Assembly (NCBI RefSeq): GCF_000463115.2 | Contig: NZ_AWFX01000057.1 | Span: forward strand, 45,953-109,952 | Reading direction: 5' to 3' | Length of the DNA stretch: 64,000 nt | From: Franconibacter helveticus LMG 23732 | GTDB lineage: Bacteria > Pseudomonadota > Gammaproteobacteria > Enterobacterales > Enterobacteriaceae | Shown here: positions 31,705 to 41,672 of the stretch, piece by piece | Layout of the letters: each line of letters opens with the position of its first letter | Numbering within the stretch: the first letter of the stretch is position 1 | Program-made: the position numbers and the translations under genes | Notes under the pieces: generated by a model | What the model was told of the DNA's origin: nothing | Databases searched by the model: none | Seen by the model: the letters and a program-made list of their open reading frames with translations, nothing else

Positions 31705-32532
31705 TTATGTTCGTTTTCGCGCATGAAGGGTATCCATCAGCGCCATCGCCAGCCCCACCAGCAACCCGGTAACGTGGGCGGCGTTGGCTATCGACAGGCC
31801 GAAAAGATCAAACCAGCCCGCAATCAGCCAGATCAGGGCAAAAGCAAGCAGCCCGCGCGGCATATGCAGCCCGCTTTGCGGGTCGCGCTCGCCGCGCAGC
31901 CAGACATAGCCCATCAGTGCGTAAACCACGCCGGAAAGGCCGCCAAACCACGCGCCGCTGTAGTGATGCTGGATAAAACCGCTCAGCAACGACGCGATAA
32001 GAAACAGCGTAAAGAGTTTACCGCTGCCGAGGCGCTTTTCCACCGGCCCGCCCAGATACCACCACCATAGCAGGTTGAAAGTAATATGCAGGATAGAGAA
32101 ATGCAGCAAAGCGTGGCTAAAGTAGCGCCAGGCCTCATATTTCAGCGAAGGATCGAACGGCCAGGCCAGCCACACCATTATGGTCTGGTCTCCTGCCGCC
32201 TGCATCAGCAGATAAACCACGATGCAGGCCGCCATGACCAGCAGAGTTAGCGGCCCGGCGTTCTGCCGCACGGTGGCGAAAAAAGGAAAACGGCGATACG
32301 GCAACGGGTTGCCCGTCTGCCCGGTCTGCCAGCTGGCGGCCAGATAGCGCGGGTCGTAGGGGTTTTGCTGAAAGCGCGCCAGTTCAGCCTGCACTCGCTC
32401 CGCCTGGCTTTCGTCGGTAAGCCAGACTTCATATTCCTGCTGCGGCTTCACGGTCAGCGTGACGCCCTGCGTCGCCATGTAATCAACAAACGCCTGCGCC
32501 ATGCGCGGATTAGCAAAAGAGGTAATTAACAT
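31705..32532 (-). CDS. glpG: Rhomboid intramembrane serine protease GlpG
   Basis: A 275-residue inner-membrane protease (E. coli 276) that cuts transmembrane helices. A small cytoplasmic domain (about 1-75) precedes six membrane helices. The catalytic dyad is Ser200 ([14 protein letters not shown]) and His253 ([12 protein letters not shown]); the oxyanion residues His and Asn are in [10 protein letters not shown]. The start at 32532 gives [15 protein letters not shown]; the open frame extends upstream into the spacer without similarity. It lies between glpE and glpR. Confidence 0.97.
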   Translation of the reverse strand: MLITSFANPRMAQAFVDYMATQGVTLTVKPQQEYEVWLTDESQAERVQAELARFQQNPYDPRYLAASWQTGQTGNPLPYRRFPFFATVRQNAGPLTLLVMAACIVVYLLMQAAGDQTIMVWLAWPFDPSLKYEAWRYFSHALLHFSILHITFNLLWWWYLGGPVEKRLGSGKLFTLFLIASLLSGFIQHHYSGAWFGGLSGVVYALMGYVWLRGERDPQSGLHMPRGLLAFALIWLIAGWFDLFGLSIANAAHVTGLLVGLAMALMDTLHARKRT

Positions 32533-32596
32533 CGCAAACTCTTTCGTTATCGGAAGAAGCGATGAGTATACCGGGTAAAAGGGCGACGACCGACAA

Positions 32597-32926
32597 TTAC
32601 TCCTCGCCGCGCGCCACTTCTGCCGGAAAATGACGGTGCCAGGCGTCGAAACCGCCGTCAACGCTGTAAACCTGGTCATAGCCCTGTTGCAGCAAATATT
32701 GCGCGGCGCCTTTGCTGCTGTTGCCGTGGTAGCACATCACCATGACCGGCGTGTCGAAATCGGTGTTCTGCATAAAGTTGACCAGCGTAGCGTTGGTCAG
32801 GTGAAACGCGCCCGGCGTATGGCCGAGTTCATAGCTCTGCGGATCGCGGATATCGACCAGCACCGCGCTTCCCTGATGCAGCTTCTGGTGCGCTTCTTCC
32901 ACATTAATACATTCAAATTGATCCAT
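32597..32926 (-). CDS. glpE: Thiosulfate sulfurtransferase GlpE
   Basis: Single-domain rhodanese of 109 residues (E. coli 108) that moves sulfane sulfur from thiosulfate to acceptors such as cyanide or thioredoxin. The catalytic Cys65 lies in the loop [23 protein letters not shown] and [12 protein letters not shown] are typical rhodanese blocks. The start at 32926 (MDQFECINV) was chosen over an ATG four codons earlier. First gene of glpEGR, divergent from glpD. Confidence 0.96.
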   Translation of the reverse strand: MDQFECINVEEAHQKLHQGSAVLVDIRDPQSYELGHTPGAFHLTNATLVNFMQNTDFDTPVMVMCYHGNSSKGAAQYLLQQGYDQVYSVDGGFDAWHRHFPAEVARGEE

Positions 32927-33000
32927 GGTGCTTCTCATTGTTGGTTCGGGACAAAGGCTGAACCTTAAGTTTACGTGGGATCCGCATCAGGACGCCATAT

Positions 33001-33016
33001 TGTTATTCACATCACA
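33001..33016 (+). promoter_or_regulatory. CRP site upstream of glpD
   Basis: TGTTA-N6-TCACA: the right half is perfect and the left half has one mismatch to the CRP consensus. It lies 113 bases before the glpD start and 75 bases upstream of glpE, so it could serve both directions. E. coli glpD is CRP-activated. Confidence 0.7.
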
Positions 33017-33062
33017 TTGAATTGTTTTTTTACTGTTACCAAAAGCGCGTTCGTTTGCTATT

Positions 33063-33082
33063 ATGAGCGATATCGAACATTT
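33063..33082. promoter_or_regulatory. GlpR operator at glpD
   Basis: ATGAGCGATATCGAACATTT matches the GlpR operator WATKTTCGWTAWCGAACATW in its right half and centre (CGATATCGAACATT). It lies 32 bases before the glpD start, where bound GlpR would block transcription. A related TTCGTTTGCTATTA sequence just upstream may be a second, weaker operator. Confidence 0.7.
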
Positions 33083-33113
33083 TTGAGCTTTAACGAAAGT
33101 GAATGAGGGCAGT

Positions 33114-34628
33114 ATGGAAACCAAAGATCTGATTGTGATAGGCGGGGGCATCAACGGTGCCGGTATCGCGGCAGACGCCGCCGGGCGCGGACTTTCCGTA
33201 CTGATGCTGGAAGCGCAGGATCTGGCCTGTGCGACCTCCTCAGCCAGTTCCAAACTTATTCACGGCGGACTGCGCTACCTGGAACACTACGAATTCCGTC
33301 TGGTGAGCGAAGCGCTCGCCGAGCGCGAAGTGCTGCTGAAAATGGCCCCGCACATCGCCTTCCCGATGCGCTTTCGCCTGCCGCATCGCCCGCATCTGCG
33401 CCCGGCGTGGATGATCCGCGTCGGCCTGTTTATGTACGATCATCTGGGCAAGCGCACCAGCCTGCCCGGCTCCGCCGGTTTGCGTTTTGGCGCGGATTCG
33501 GTCTTAAAACCTGAGATCAAGCGCGGATTCGAATATTCCGACTGCTGGGTGGATGATGCGCGCATGGTGCTGGCAAACGCGCAGATGGTGCAGAAAAAAG
33601 GCGGCGAAGTGCTGACCCGCACGCGCGCCACGTCTGCAAAACGTGAAAACGGCGAGTGGATTGTGCAGGGCGAAGATATTGATACGGGCGAAACCTTTAC
33701 CTGGCGCGCCAAAGGCCTGGTAAACGCAACCGGCCCGTGGGTGAAGAACTTCTTCGATAATGGCCTGGAGCTGCCCTCCCCTTATGGCATTCGCCTGATC
33801 AAAGGCAGCCATATCGTGGTGCCGCGCGTACATACTCAAAAACAAGCCTACATTCTGCAAAACGAAGATAAGCGCATTGTCTTTGTGATCCCCTGGATGG
33901 ATGAGTTTTCTATCATCGGCACCACCGACGTGGAATACAAAGGCGACCCGAAACAGGTGGCTATTGATGAAAGTGAAATCAGTTACCTGCTGAAGGTTTA
34001 CAACGCGCACTTCAAAAAACAGCTGGGGCGCGACGATGTGGTCTGGACTTACTCCGGCGTGCGTCCGCTGTGCGATGACGAGTCCGATTCGCCGCAGGCC
34101 ATCACCCGCGACTACACGCTGGATATCCGCGATGAAAACGGCAAGGCGCCGCTGCTTTCCGTGTTTGGCGGCAAGCTCACCACTTACCGTAAGCTTGCTG
34201 AGCACGCGCTGGAGAAACTCAAACCCTGGTACCCGTCCATGGGCGAAGCCTGGACGAAGGGCTGCGTATTGCCGGGCGGCGAAATAAATGGTGACCGCGA
34301 CGCTTGGGCGGCGCAGCTGCGCCGCCGCTATGGGTTTATCAGCGAATCGCTGGCCCGCCGTCTGGCGCGTACCTACGGCAGCAATAGTGAGCTTATCCTC
34401 AATGGCGCGACCGACCTCAACGCGCTGGGCGAACATTTCGGTCATGAGCTGTACGAAGCCGAGCTGCGCTATCTGGTCGAGCACGAATGGGTGCGCCGTC
34501 TGGACGACGCGCTGTGGCGTCGCACCAAGCTTGGCATGTGGCTGACAGCGGAAGAACAATCCCGCGTGGCGCAGTGGCTTGAACAGCACCAGGGCAAAAA
34601 CCGCGTAACCCTCTCTCTCGCCTCCTGA
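33114..34628 (+). CDS. glpD: Aerobic glycerol-3-phosphate dehydrogenase
   Basis: Membrane-associated FAD enzyme of 504 residues (E. coli 501) that oxidises glycerol 3-phosphate to dihydroxyacetone phosphate and feeds electrons to quinone. The FAD-binding Rossmann motif is IVIGGGINGAGIAADAAGRG near the start. ATSSASSKLIHGGLRYLEHY and SGVRPLCDDESDSPQAITRDY are family signatures. The start at 33114 (METKDLIVIGGG) follows GAGGGCAGT; an ATG five codons upstream is less likely. Its operators and the neighbouring repressor glpR complete a local circuit. Confidence 0.98.
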   Translation: METKDLIVIGGGINGAGIAADAAGRGLSVLMLEAQDLACATSSASSKLIHGGLRYLEHYEFRLVSEALAEREVLLKMAPHIAFPMRFRLPHRPHLRPAWMIRVGLFMYDHLGKRTSLPGSAGLRFGADSVLKPEIKRGFEYSDCWVDDARMVLANAQMVQKKGGEVLTRTRATSAKRENGEWIVQGEDIDTGETFTWRAKGLVNATGPWVKNFFDNGLELPSPYGIRLIKGSHIVVPRVHTQKQAYILQNEDKRIVFVIPWMDEFSIIGTTDVEYKGDPKQVAIDESEISYLLKVYNAHFKKQLGRDDVVWTYSGVRPLCDDESDSPQAITRDYTLDIRDENGKAPLLSVFGGKLTTYRKLAEHALEKLKPWYPSMGEAWTKGCVLPGGEINGDRDAWAAQLRRRYGFISESLARRLARTYGSNSELILNGATDLNALGEHFGHELYEAELRYLVEHEWVRRLDDALWRRTKLGMWLTAEEQSRVAQWLEQHQGKNRVTLSLAS

Positions 34629-34765
34629 GTTTTATCTGAAAACGGCGTCCGGACAGCCTGTCCGGGCGCTTCATCGCCTGCTGCCGCTCTCGCTTATCGC
34701 GACGATTATGTATAAAAAAAGCCCCCTGCACTTATACTTTCCCGCTTAAAGAGAGGGAGAAGATT

Positions 34766-36322
34766 TTGCAGTCGAAAACTATACGCTCGCCAGATACAGT
34801 GATGCTGACCTTCCTGCTGCTGATTACGCTTGCAGTATCCATCATCAGCGGCTGGTCACTCTGGCAGTCGTGGCAGCACAGCGTCGAAGAGACAGAACGC
34901 CAGGCGAGAAATCAGTCTGTTTCGCTGGCGCGCCAGGCGGAAGATACCTTTTTACAGGTGCAATTAACGCTGGATGAGATATCGCGGCGGGCGGACGACA
35001 TTTTCGATAACCCCGTCGCCTGGCGCGGCATTCGCGGCTTGCTGGCGCAGCAGCAGCGCCAGCTTCCGCAGCTGCACGGCCTGTTCGTCTACGATACGCA
35101 GGGCAACTGGCTCGCCACCTCCAGCGGCTATGTTCCGGCGCAGGCTAACAACGCTGACCGCGATTATTTTATCTGGCACAGCCGGCATAATGACGACAGG
35201 CTGCATATTGGCCGGGTGATTCGCAGCCGCTCGACGGGCGATTTGGTTATTCCGGTTTCCGTACGGCTCAATAACAGCGAAGGACGTTTTCGCGGCGTGG
35301 CGCTGGCCACGATTCGGGTCGACTATTTTCGTCAGTTTTACGGCTATTACGAAATGGGGCCAAGCGACACGCTGGGGCTGACGCTCGCCGACAGCACCGT
35401 GCTTTACGTGCGCCCTTTTTCCGACGCGTTTATTAATAAAACCCTGGCCTCCAGCCCGCTTTTTACCCGCATGCTGAAGATAAGCCCGGTGGGCGGCGGC
35501 ACCTGGCGCTCGGCGCTGGACGGCGTAACGCGCATATTTGGCTACGCAAGCCTTGCGCGCTACCCGCTGGTGGTTTCCGCAGGCTATGACCGAAGCTCGC
35601 TGCGCTCGGTATGGTGGCGCAATAACCTGCCGGTGCTGGCGCTTAACGGCGTACTGCTGTGCGCGGTGTTTGTGTTCGGCGTACTGGTGCTGCGCCAGAT
35701 CCGCGCCAGCCTGCGCTATCAGCGCGAGCTTATCGTCCTGCGAGACGAGCTGACCCGCTCCAACCATATTTTGCAGGATCTGGCGCTGGTGGATGGCTTA
35801 ACCGGCCTTGGCAACCGCCGCCAGTTCGATATCTATCTTGAACAATGCGTAGCGCGCTCCAGCAGAACCGGCGTGCCGGTTTCGCTCATTCTTTGTGATA
35901 TTGATTTCTTTAAGGCTTATAACGACACCCTGGGCCATGTAGCGGGCGACCAGTGCCTGGCGGCGGTAGGCGAGATCCTGCGCTATTTGCCGCTGCGTAA
36001 TACCGATCGCGTTTCCCGTTACGGCGGCGAAGAGTTCGCCATTATCCTGCCCGGCGCCAGTGAATACGCGGCGGAACAGGTCGCCCTGCGCGCGGTGATG
36101 GCGGTGCGCAACGCGGCGCTGCCGCATCCGGCGACGAAGCTTGAGAAGAAGTTTTTGACGATAAGCGCGGGGGTGGGCACCGTCTCCGGGGAGTCGGCCA
36201 GCGTCGACAAACTAAAAAACATGGCGGATGAAGCGCTTTATCAGGCGAAACGCGCGGGCCGCGATTGTATCGCGACGATCAACGGCCGCTGCGACCTTCC
36301 CGCCTCGCCTCAGGAAGGATAA
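34766..36322 (+). CDS. Membrane diguanylate cyclase with periplasmic dCache-like sensor
   Basis: A 518-residue protein expected to make cyclic di-GMP. One membrane helix (about 13-32) precedes a periplasmic domain of about 250 residues (LHGLFVYDTQGNWLATSSG, RDYFIWHSRHNDDRLHIGR) typical of dCache sensors. A second helix follows (about 288-310). The cytoplasmic GGDEF domain has DGLTGLGNRRQF, CDIDFFKAYNDTLGH and the active-site loop GGEEF at 420-424. The inhibitory I-site RxxD (RNTD, 411-414) lies five residues before it, so product inhibition is likely. The start appears to be TTG at 34766 after GGGAGAAG; ATG at 34802 would remove the N-terminal tail. The ligand is unknown. K-12 has no such gene here. 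Confidence 0.9.
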   Translation: MQSKTIRSPDTVMLTFLLLITLAVSIISGWSLWQSWQHSVEETERQARNQSVSLARQAEDTFLQVQLTLDEISRRADDIFDNPVAWRGIRGLLAQQQRQLPQLHGLFVYDTQGNWLATSSGYVPAQANNADRDYFIWHSRHNDDRLHIGRVIRSRSTGDLVIPVSVRLNNSEGRFRGVALATIRVDYFRQFYGYYEMGPSDTLGLTLADSTVLYVRPFSDAFINKTLASSPLFTRMLKISPVGGGTWRSALDGVTRIFGYASLARYPLVVSAGYDRSSLRSVWWRNNLPVLALNGVLLCAVFVFGVLVLRQIRASLRYQRELIVLRDELTRSNHILQDLALVDGLTGLGNRRQFDIYLEQCVARSSRTGVPVSLILCDIDFFKAYNDTLGHVAGDQCLAAVGEILRYLPLRNTDRVSRYGGEEFAIILPGASEYAAEQVALRAVMAVRNAALPHPATKLEKKFLTISAGVGTVSGESASVDKLKNMADEALYQAKRAGRDCIATINGRCDLPASPQEG

Positions 36323-36325
36323 AAA

Positions 36326-36350
36326 AAGCCAGAGCGGAGGCTCTGGCTTA
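36326..36350. terminator. Terminator between the cyclase gene and glgP
   Basis: The inverted repeat AAGCCAGAGC/GCTCTGGCTT with a 4-base loop is preceded by a run of A, so the better U-tract faces the minus strand (end of the glg operon). On the plus strand only TTATT follows, so termination there may be weaker. Confidence 0.8.
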
Positions 36351-36377
36351 TTCACGGACACGCTTTATTTTGCGCGC

Positions 36378-38825
36378 TTACAGGCGCACGGGTTTAATAT
36401 TCCAGATATTTTCCGCGTACTCCTGAATGGTGCGGTCGGAAGAGAAATAGCCCATGTTGGCAATGTTATGCATTGCGCGCGTGGTCCACTCTTCCGGCTG
36501 GTTGTAAAGCTCGTCCACTTTATCCTGGCAGTCGACATAGCTGCGATAGTCCGCCAGCACCTGGTAGTGATCGCCAAAGTTAATCAGCGAATCCACCAGA
36601 TCGCGGTAGCGGCCCGGATCGTTAGGGCTGAAGACGCCGGTGCCGATTTGCGTCAGCACCTGGCGCAACTCTTCGTCTTTATCGTAATAGTCGCGCGGGT
36701 TGTAGCCCTGGCGGCGAAGCGCTTCCACCTCATCGGCGGTATTGCCGAAGATAAAGATATTCTCTTCGCCCACGTGCTCCAGCATCTCGACATTGGCGCC
36801 ATCCAGCGTGCCGATAGTCAGCGCGCCGTTGAGGGCGAATTTCATGTTGCTGGTGCCGGAAGCCTCCGTCCCGGCAAGCGAGATTTGCTCAGAGAGATCC
36901 GCCGCCGGAATAATCAGCTGCGCCAGGCTTACGCTGTAGTTAGGAATAAAGACTACTTTCAGCCTGTCCTTCACCTGCGGATCGTTATTAATGACCTGCG
37001 CCACATCGTTAATCAGGTGAATGATGTGTTTGGCCATGTAATAGGCCGACGCCGCTTTTCCGGCGAAGATATTCACGCGCGGCACCCAGTTGGCTTCCGG
37101 GTCCGCTTTAATGCGGTTGTAGCGAGTGATGACATGCAGCACGTTCATCAGCTGGCGTTTGTATTCGTGAATACGCTTAATCTGCACGTCGAAAAGCGCT
37201 TTCGGGTTAACGACCACATTAAGCTGTTGCGCTATCCAGACGGCGAGCCGCCGCTTGTTGGCAAGCTTGGCGTTACGCACCTGCTGGTTCACCGCCGGGA
37301 AATCGATATGCTGCTCCAGCTCGTTTAGCTGGCTGAGATCGGTGCGCCAGGTGCGGCCGATGTTTTTATCCAGCACGTCCGACAACGCCGGGTTAGCCAG
37401 CGCCAGCCAGCGGCGCGGCGTTACGCCGTTTGTCACATTGGTAAAGCGCATCGGGAAGATTTTCGCGAAATCGGCGAACAGCGACTGCACCATCAGGTTA
37501 GAGTGCAGCTCCGATACGCCATTCACTTTATGGCTCACCACCACCGCAAGCCAGGCCATGCGCACGCGACGGCCGCTGGACTCATCGATAATCGACACGC
37601 GGCTGAGCAGGTTGGTGTCCGCCGGATATTGTTCCTGCAAGGTTTTCAGGAAGTAGTCGTTGATCTCAAAAATGATTTGCAGATGGCGCGGCAGGATTTT
37701 ACCCAGCATGTCGACCGGCCAGGTCTCCAGCGCTTCGCTCATCAGCGTGTGGTTGGTGTAAGAGAAAACCTGACAGGTTGTCTCGAACGCCTCGTCCCAG
37801 CCAAACTTATGTTCGTCAATCAGCACCCGCATCAGTTCCGGAATGGAGAGCACGGGGTGGGTATCGTTAAGGTGAATGGCGACTTTTTCCGCCAGGTTGG
37901 CGTAGGTTTTGTGCAGCTGGTAATGGCGGCTCAGGATATCCTGAATCGTGGCCGACACCAGGAAATATTCCTGGCGCAGGCGCAGTTCGCGCCCGGAATA
38001 CGTGGAGTCGTCCGGATACAGCACGCGCGATACGTTTTCCGAATGGTTTTTGTCTTCCACCGCCGCGAAGTAATCGCCCTGGTTAAATTTACCAAGGTTG
38101 ATTTCGCTACTTGCCTGGGCGCTCCACAGGCGCAGCGTGTTGGTGGCGTCGGTATCGTAGCCGGGAATAATCTGGTCATAAGCGACCGCCAGGATCTCTT
38201 CGGTCTCTACCCAGCGGGTGCGTTTACCCTCCTGCTGGATACGACCGCCGAAGCGCACCTTATAGCGTGTGTTGTGACGCTCAAACTCCCACGGGTTGCC
38301 ATATTCCAGCCAGTAGTCGGGCGACTCTTTTTGCTCGCCATTGACGATGTTCTGCTTGAACATGCCATAGTCATAGCGAATACCGTAGCCGCGGCCCGGC
38401 AGGCCAAGCGTGGCCAGCGAGTCGAGGAAGCAGGCGGCGAGGCGCCCCAGGCCGCCGTTGCCAAGCCCCGGGTCGTTCTCTTCGTCGATAAGCTCTTCCA
38501 GATCGAGGCCCATTTCTTCCAGCGCATTTTTCACATCTTCATAAATGCCGAGCGAAAGCAGCGAGTTAGAAAGGGTGCGGCCAATCAGGAACTCCATCGA
38601 CAGATAGTAAACCTGGCGCACTTCCTGCGACAGCTGCGCCCGGTAAGAGCGTAGCCAGCGTTCAACCATGCGGTCGCGCACCGCAAACAGTGTGGCGTTC
38701 AGCCATTCGTGTTTGTTGGCGATGGCGGGATCTTTGCCGATGGTGAACATCAGCTTATAGGCGATGGAATGTTTCAGCGCCTCAACACTCAGCGTGGGCG
38801 ACGCATAGCTAAAGGGTGCGTTCAT
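36378..38825 (-). CDS. glgP: Glycogen phosphorylase
   Basis: GT35 phosphorylase of 815 residues, the E. coli length, which degrades glycogen to glucose 1-phosphate. The pyridoxal-phosphate lysine lies in [19 protein letters not shown]. The [15 protein letters not shown] loop and [17 protein letters not shown] are also present. Last gene of glgBXCAP, 19 bases after glgA, and near-identical to E. coli throughout. Confidence 0.98.
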   Translation of the reverse strand: MNAPFSYASPTLSVEALKHSIAYKLMFTIGKDPAIANKHEWLNATLFAVRDRMVERWLRSYRAQLSQEVRQVYYLSMEFLIGRTLSNSLLSLGIYEDVKNALEEMGLDLEELIDEENDPGLGNGGLGRLAACFLDSLATLGLPGRGYGIRYDYGMFKQNIVNGEQKESPDYWLEYGNPWEFERHNTRYKVRFGGRIQQEGKRTRWVETEEILAVAYDQIIPGYDTDATNTLRLWSAQASSEINLGKFNQGDYFAAVEDKNHSENVSRVLYPDDSTYSGRELRLRQEYFLVSATIQDILSRHYQLHKTYANLAEKVAIHLNDTHPVLSIPELMRVLIDEHKFGWDEAFETTCQVFSYTNHTLMSEALETWPVDMLGKILPRHLQIIFEINDYFLKTLQEQYPADTNLLSRVSIIDESSGRRVRMAWLAVVVSHKVNGVSELHSNLMVQSLFADFAKIFPMRFTNVTNGVTPRRWLALANPALSDVLDKNIGRTWRTDLSQLNELEQHIDFPAVNQQVRNAKLANKRRLAVWIAQQLNVVVNPKALFDVQIKRIHEYKRQLMNVLHVITRYNRIKADPEANWVPRVNIFAGKAASAYYMAKHIIHLINDVAQVINNDPQVKDRLKVVFIPNYSVSLAQLIIPAADLSEQISLAGTEASGTSNMKFALNGALTIGTLDGANVEMLEHVGEENIFIFGNTADEVEALRRQGYNPRDYYDKDEELRQVLTQIGTGVFSPNDPGRYRDLVDSLINFGDHYQVLADYRSYVDCQDKVDELYNQPEEWTTRAMHNIANMGYFSSDRTIQEYAENIWNIKPVRL

Positions 38826-38844
38826 TTACGTGATTCCTGGATGA

Positions 38845-40278
38845 TTACAACAAGCGTTGATATAGATCGCGGTAGGACTGCGCCGCTACCTGCCAGCTAA
38901 AATCCATGCCCATCGCCTGACGCTGAACGAAGCGCCAGAGTGACGGACGGGACCACAACACGAAAGCACGCCGAATCGCCCGCAACAGCGACCAGGCATT
39001 ACTGTCCTCAAACACGAATCCACTGGCAATTCCATCTGCTAAGTTCTCAAGCGAGCTGTCGGAAACCGTATCCGCCAGACCGCCTGTGCGCCGCACGAGC
39101 GGCAGGGTTCCATACTTCAGGCCATAAAGCTGCGTCAGACCGCACGGCTCGAAACGGCTCGGCACCAGAATGACATCCGCGCCGCCCATAATGCGGTGCG
39201 AGAACGCCTCGTGATAGCCGATTTGCACGCCAACCTGCCCCGGATGCTCCGCGGCGGCGGCGAGAAAGCCCTCCTGCAACACCGGATCGCCCGCGCCGAG
39301 CAGCGCCAACTGACCGCCCTGCTCCAGCAGCCCCGGCAGCGCCTCCAGCACCAAATCCAGCCCTTTCTGGCTGGTCAGGCGACTGACCACGGCGAACAGG
39401 GGCACTTTGTCGTTCACTTTCAGGCCCATCGCAATCTGCAACTGGCGTTTGTTTTCCGCCTTCTCCTCCAGCGTATCGCGGGTATAGCGCGAAGCGAGCA
39501 GCAGATCGTGCGCCGGGTCCCAAATGTTTTCATCCACGCCGTTAAGAATGCCTGAAAGCCGTCCTTCGCGATGACGCTGACGCAACAGCCCTTCCAGCCC
39601 GTAAGCGTACTGCGGCTCGGTGATTTCGCGCGCGTAAGTAGGGCTTACCGCTGTGATATGGTCAGCGTAATACAGTCCTGCTTTCAGGAAAGAGATCTGG
39701 CCGTTGAATTCCAGCCCTTCCACATCATAGAAAGACCACGGCAGTTGAATATCGTCCATATGCTGGGCGTAAAACATGCCCTGATAGGCCAGGTTATGCA
39801 CGGTGAAAACCGACTTCGCCGGACGCCCGCGCAACTCCAGGTAAGCAGGCACCAGGCCCGCGTGCCAGTCGTGCGCATGCACCACGTCAGGATGCCAGTA
39901 CGGGTCGAGCCCGCAGGCCATTTCGCTGCCTACCCAGCCCAGCAGCGCGAACCGAATCACGTTGTCGGTATAGGCGTAAAGATTAGTGTCGTGATACGGG
40001 CTGCCGGGACGATCGTAAAGCTCCGGGGCATCAATCAGGTAAATGCCGACCCCGTTGAAGTGTCCATACAAAAGCGTAATTTCACCCGCAAAGGTGTCTC
40101 TGCGCGCCACAATACGGGCATCGACGATGCCGCGGCGAATATCAGGAAAAGCGGGCAACAGCACGCGAGTATCTACCCCACCGGCAATTTGCGCAGCAGG
40201 TAATGCGCCGATAACGTCTGCCAGTCCGCCGGTTTTCAGCAGAGGGAATATTTCTGAACATACATGTAAGACCTGCAT
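38845..40278 (-). CDS. glgA: Glycogen synthase
   Basis: GT5 transferase of 477 residues that extends alpha-1,4-glucan chains from ADP-glucose. The ADP-glucose site is [13 protein letters not shown] (Lys15). The C-terminal GT-B domain has [18 protein letters not shown] and [18 protein letters not shown] with the catalytic Glu. The preceding glgC stop is about 95 bases away, the largest gap inside the operon. Confidence 0.98.
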   Translation of the reverse strand: MQVLHVCSEIFPLLKTGGLADVIGALPAAQIAGGVDTRVLLPAFPDIRRGIVDARIVARRDTFAGEITLLYGHFNGVGIYLIDAPELYDRPGSPYHDTNLYAYTDNVIRFALLGWVGSEMACGLDPYWHPDVVHAHDWHAGLVPAYLELRGRPAKSVFTVHNLAYQGMFYAQHMDDIQLPWSFYDVEGLEFNGQISFLKAGLYYADHITAVSPTYAREITEPQYAYGLEGLLRQRHREGRLSGILNGVDENIWDPAHDLLLASRYTRDTLEEKAENKRQLQIAMGLKVNDKVPLFAVVSRLTSQKGLDLVLEALPGLLEQGGQLALLGAGDPVLQEGFLAAAAEHPGQVGVQIGYHEAFSHRIMGGADVILVPSRFEPCGLTQLYGLKYGTLPLVRRTGGLADTVSDSSLENLADGIASGFVFEDSNAWSLLRAIRRAFVLWSRPSLWRFVQRQAMGMDFSWQVAAQSYRDLYQRLL

Positions 40279-40374
40279 TATCGCTCCCGTTCAAAGATTC
40301 AGCGCAAAAGGCGCGCCGAACGTGAAAAACACAACGCGCGGAGCCTTCCGCGCGCGGTTACCTCCCTGCGCGAA

Positions 40375-41658
40375 TCAACCCGCTAAACGGGCCAGCATTT
40401 CACGCGTCACTAACACAATGCCCTCTTCGGAACGGTAGAAACGGCGAGCGTCTTCCTCAGCGTTTTCACCTATCACCATGCCTTCAGGGATAACACAGGC
40501 CCGGTCGATAACACAGCGACGCAGGCGACAGGAACGGCCTACCCAGACATCGGGCAACAGCACCGCCGAGTCGATGTTACAGAATGAGTTTATGCGCACT
40601 CTCGGGAAAAGCACGGATTGCACGACAACGGAGCCGGAAATAATGCAACCGCCGGAAACCAGCGAGTTGAGCGTCATACCGTGGCTGCCGGAGCGGTCCT
40701 GCACAAACTTCGCTGGCGGCAGCGATTCCATATGGGTGCGGATCGGCCAGTTCTGATCGTACATGTCCAGTTCAGGTGTGACCGACGCAAGGTCGAGGTT
40801 CGCCTTCCAGTAAGCTTCGAGCGTCCCCACATCGCGCCAGTACGGCTCGGCGTCCGGGTCAGACTGCACGCACGAAAGCGGGAACGGATGCGCGAAAGCC
40901 TCGCCCGAACGGGTCACTTTCGGGATGATATCTTTACCGAAGTCATGGCTGGACTTCTCGTCCTTGTCGTCCTCTTCCAGCAGATCGTAAAGATAATCGG
41001 CGTTGAAAATATAAATCCCCATGCTGGCGAGCGACTTCGTGTCATCGCCGGGCATGGTTGGCGGGTTGGCGGGTTTCTCGACAAAATCGATGACCCTGTC
41101 GTTTTCATCCACCGCCATTACGCCAAACGCGGTCGCTTCCGCTTTCGGCACCGGCAAGCAGGCCACCGTACAGCGCGCGCCTTTCTCGACATGGTCGATA
41201 AGCATGCGCGAGTAGTCTTGCTTGTAGATATGGTCGCCCGCGAGGATAACGACATATTCCGCTTTGTAGCGGCGGATAATATCGAGGTTTTGCGTCACCG
41301 CATCCGCCGTGCCGCGATACCAGTTTTCCCCGTGCACGCGCTGCTGGGCCGGCAGCAAATCGACGAACTCGTTCATCTCTTCGCTAAAGAAAGACCAGCC
41401 GCGCTGAATATGCTGCACAAGGGTATGAGACTGATACTGAGTAATGACCCCGATTCGCCGGATCCCTGAGTTAATGCAGTTAGATAAGGCGAAATCGATA
41501 ATGCGAAACTTGCCGCCAAAGTGCACGGCAGGCTTGGCGCGGGTTGTGGTGAGGTCTTTCAGACGTGTGCCACGCCCACCAGCCAGGATCAGTGCGACAG
41601 ATTTTAAGGGCAGCTGTCTTGCCAACATCAGAGGATCGTTCTTCTCAAACCTTACCAT
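40375..41658 (-). CDS. glgC: Glucose-1-phosphate adenylyltransferase
   Basis: ADP-glucose pyrophosphorylase of 427 residues (E. coli 431), the committed and allosterically controlled step of glycogen synthesis. The N-terminal nucleotidyltransferase motif is [15 protein letters not shown], with [15 protein letters not shown] (the Lys of the fructose 1,6-bisphosphate activator site) next to it. A C-terminal left-handed helix domain follows. The C-terminus is four residues shorter than in E. coli (ends LARLAG). The start at 41658 ([12 protein letters not shown]) has GGAG nine bases upstream; an open frame of 20 more codons overlaps glgX. Confidence 0.97.
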   Translation of the reverse strand: MVRFEKNDPLMLARQLPLKSVALILAGGRGTRLKDLTTTRAKPAVHFGGKFRIIDFALSNCINSGIRRIGVITQYQSHTLVQHIQRGWSFFSEEMNEFVDLLPAQQRVHGENWYRGTADAVTQNLDIIRRYKAEYVVILAGDHIYKQDYSRMLIDHVEKGARCTVACLPVPKAEATAFGVMAVDENDRVIDFVEKPANPPTMPGDDTKSLASMGIYIFNADYLYDLLEEDDKDEKSSHDFGKDIIPKVTRSGEAFAHPFPLSCVQSDPDAEPYWRDVGTLEAYWKANLDLASVTPELDMYDQNWPIRTHMESLPPAKFVQDRSGSHGMTLNSLVSGGCIISGSVVVQSVLFPRVRINSFCNIDSAVLLPDVWVGRSCRLRRCVIDRACVIPEGMVIGENAEEDARRFYRSEEGIVLVTREMLARLAG

Positions 41659-41672
41659 GACTGACTCCTTAT

